NCBI RefSeq assembly: GCF_016906305.1
Contig: NZ_JADDOL010000027.1
Span: 1 to 33,887, forward strand
DNA: 33,887 bases
Direction of reading: 5' to 3'
Source: Alloalcanivorax marinus
Lineage (GTDB): Bacteria > Pseudomonadota > Gammaproteobacteria > Pseudomonadales > Alcanivoracaceae
In this document: positions 32,468 to 33,887 of the stretch, piece by piece
Layout: the number at the start of each line of letters is the position of its first letter
Numbering within the stretch: the first letter of the stretch is position 1
The notes under the pieces: generated by a model
What the model was told of the DNA's origin: nothing
Database searches by the model: none
What the model saw: only the letters and a program-made list of their open reading frames with translations
Program-made: the position numbers and the translations under genes

Positions 32468-33694
32468 ATGTCCGGAGCACTGTCCCACCTGCGCGTGCTG
32501 GATCTGTCCCGCGTTCTGGCCGGCCCCTGGGCCGGTCAGATCCTGGGCGACCTGGGCGCCCGGGTGATCAAGGTGGAACGGCCCGGTCGCGGGGACGACA
32601 CCCGTGGCTGGGGCCCGCCCTACCTGAAGGATGGCGACGGCGGTGACACCGACCAGGCCGCCTATTACCTGAGCGCCAACCGCAACAAGGAATCCGTGGC
32701 CATCGACATCACCCGCCCGGAAGGCCAGGCGCTGGTGCGCAAGCTGGCGGCGGAATGCGACGTGGTGCTGGAGAACTTCAAGGTCGGCGGGCTCAAGCGC
32801 TACGGGCTGGACTACGACAGTCTGAAGGCGGTGAACCCGAAGCTGATCTACTGCTCGATCACCGGCTTCGGCCAGGACGGCCCCTACGCCAGCCGCGCCG
32901 GCTACGACTTCATGATCCAGGCGCTGGGCGGGCTGATGAGCCTGACCGGTCGCCCGGACGGCGAGGCCGGCGCCGGGCCGATGAAAGTGGGCGTGGCGCT
33001 CACCGACATCACCACCGGCCTGTACGCCACCATCGCGGTGCTGGCGGCCCTGACCCATCGGGATCGCACCGGCGAAGGCCAGCACCTGGACATGGCGCTG
33101 TTCGACGTGCAGGTGGCCTGCCTGGCCAACCAGGCGATGAATTTCCTGACCACCGGCCGCTCACCCCAGCGCGCCGGCAACGCGCACCCGAACATCGTGC
33201 CGTACCAGGATTTTCCCACCGCCGACGGGGATCTGATCCTGACCGTGGGCAACGACGACCAGTTCGCCCGCTTCTGCGAGGTGGCCGGTCACCCGGAATG
33301 GGCCGGGGACCCGCGCTTCGCCACCAACCGTTCGCGGGTGGAGCATCGCGAGGTGCTGGTGCCGCTGCTGCGCCAGACCACGGTGATGAAGACCACCCGG
33401 GAATGGCTCGATGCCCTGGAAGCGGTGGGCGTGCCCTGCGGGCCGGTGAACACCCTGGAACAGGTGTTCGAGGATCCCCAGGCCCAGGCCCGTGGCCTGC
33501 GCCGCGAGATGGCGCACCCGGCCGCCGGCACCGTGCCCACCGTGGCCAGCCCACTGCGGCTGTCCGCCACGCCGGCCCAGTACCGGCGCCCGCCGCCGCT
33601 GCTCGGCGAGCACACCCGCGAAGTGCTGGGTGATTTGCTGGGCATCGATGAGGCGGGGCTGGAAACCCTGTTCGCCGAGGGCGTGGTCGCCTGA
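32468..33694 (+). CDS. gcdG: CaiB/BaiF-family CoA-transferase, glutarate-specific type
   Basis: A 408-residue class III CoA-transferase. Catalytic Asp180 lies in GVALTDITTGLYA, which forms the glutamyl- or aspartyl-CoA thioester intermediate of the family. LDLSRVLAGPWAGQILGDLGA at the N-terminus and ITGFGQDGPY (131-140) are standard marks of the interlocked dimer fold. Placed 18 bp after gcdH, it most likely transfers CoA from succinyl-CoA to glutarate, supplying GcdH's substrate, as in bacterial gcdG and human SUGCT. The substrate is inferred from the neighbourhood; other acids cannot be excluded by sequence alone. It ends before a strong terminator at 33760-33793. Confidence 0.88.
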   Translation: MSGALSHLRVLDLSRVLAGPWAGQILGDLGARVIKVERPGRGDDTRGWGPPYLKDGDGGDTDQAAYYLSANRNKESVAIDITRPEGQALVRKLAAECDVVLENFKVGGLKRYGLDYDSLKAVNPKLIYCSITGFGQDGPYASRAGYDFMIQALGGLMSLTGRPDGEAGAGPMKVGVALTDITTGLYATIAVLAALTHRDRTGEGQHLDMALFDVQVACLANQAMNFLTTGRSPQRAGNAHPNIVPYQDFPTADGDLILTVGNDDQFARFCEVAGHPEWAGDPRFATNRSRVEHREVLVPLLRQTTVMKTTREWLDALEAVGVPCGPVNTLEQVFEDPQAQARGLRREMAHPAAGTVPTVASPLRLSATPAQYRRPPPLLGEHTREVLGDLLGIDEAGLETLFAEGVVA

Positions 33695-33759
33695 GGCAGA
33701 ATCCGCGCGGCCTTCGATCTCGGGCCGCGCCGCGCTGACAGAGAGATCTGCCTTGACTT

Positions 33760-33793
33760 GGCCGCTCCGTTCCCTCGGAGCGGCCTTTTTTTT
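33760..33793 (+). terminator. Intrinsic terminator of the gcdH-gcdG operon
   Basis: GGCCGCTCCG (33760-33769) pairs perfectly with CGGAGCGGCC (33776-33785) around TTCCCT and is followed by eight T. It ends the glutarate operon. The remaining 94 bases to the window edge hold no gene that can be supported. Confidence 0.92.
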
Positions 33794-33887
33794 GGTTCAT
33801 CGCGCTTTGCCGGGAAATCGATGCGGGAGATCTCTATCCGGGACGCGGATCTGTGTGGGGGCCTTCCGGGAACGCCGCGAGTACGTC

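Noticed and set aside
33794-33887. Possible start of a further rightward gene (ATG at 33821)
   Set aside because: Only about 67 bases remain, with no convincing ribosome site or recognisable residues; too short to support.
1-33887. CRISPR array, tRNA, rRNA, prophage or transposon
   Set aside because: No regular 25-40 bp repeat-spacer pattern, no cloverleaf or rRNA-like stretch noticed by eye, and no integrase or transposase protein. A tRNAscan and Rfam search would settle small RNA genes.

Overview
The window is GC-rich (roughly two thirds G+C), densely coded chromosomal DNA from a gammaproteobacterium. RdgC, an RlmI-type methyltransferase, a Fiu/PiuC iron pair, a GcdR/GcdH/GcdG glutarate module, and above all an acyl-CoA synthetase closely resembling AlkK of alkane-degrading Pseudomonas suggest a hydrocarbon- or lipid-using member of the Pseudomonas/Alcanivorax neighbourhood. 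Alcanivoracaceae is my best guess, from recalled protein similarity only. I see no rRNA, tRNA, CRISPR, phage, integrase or transposase gene, and base use is even, so this reads as core genome with small lineage-specific inserts.

Layout. 1-3,100: two leftward genes, a dienelactone hydrolase/SnoaL fusion and an AlkK-type acyl-CoA synthetase. 3,300-4,820: rightward rdgC and a small NTF2-fold protein, separated by a REP-like palindrome and a sharp candidate operator. 4,970-8,350: leftward zinc alcohol dehydrogenase translationally coupled to a multi-spanning permease, then a YfcA-like TSUP exporter. 8,460-9,905: two tandem paralogous lipoproteins of unknown function. 9,919-14,875: an RND efflux pump (permease plus lipoprotein adaptor, no outer-membrane channel) divergent from a TetR regulator, in the MexL-MexJK arrangement. 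14,940-17,070: a DedA protein and an Ada/AlkA fusion repair protein. 17,030-18,250: an MFS transporter whose 3' end overlaps the repair gene. 18,410-20,590: a DUF1653 protein, RlmI, and a convergent LysE-type exporter. 20,886-22,697: a di-haem c-type cytochrome lipoprotein. 22,770-25,769: piuC and fiu behind a Fur-like promoter. 26,015-29,324: a three-gene copper operon (CopA, cupredoxin, DUF411 protein). 29,536-30,132: a small outer-membrane barrel. 30,198-33,694: gcdR divergent from gcdH-gcdG.

How the genes work together. Iron import (Fiu with PiuC), copper export and periplasmic copper handling (CopA, cupredoxin, DUF411), drug efflux (RND pair with TetR) and glutarate breakdown (GcdG activates glutarate, GcdH makes crotonyl-CoA, GcdR controls them) are self-contained modules. 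The remaining genes look like single-gene units.

Most unusual signal. I found no obvious new defence or mobile system. The best candidate for something undescribed is a repeated intergenic element (4817-4966 and 19880-19978). In each copy, four 7-bp units of the TTAAAAG type, a GC-rich hairpin core, and four inverted 7-bp units fill the gap between convergent genes. A different 7-bp array, GGATACA type, lies at 1404-1432. No gene-free gap exceeds 300 bases.
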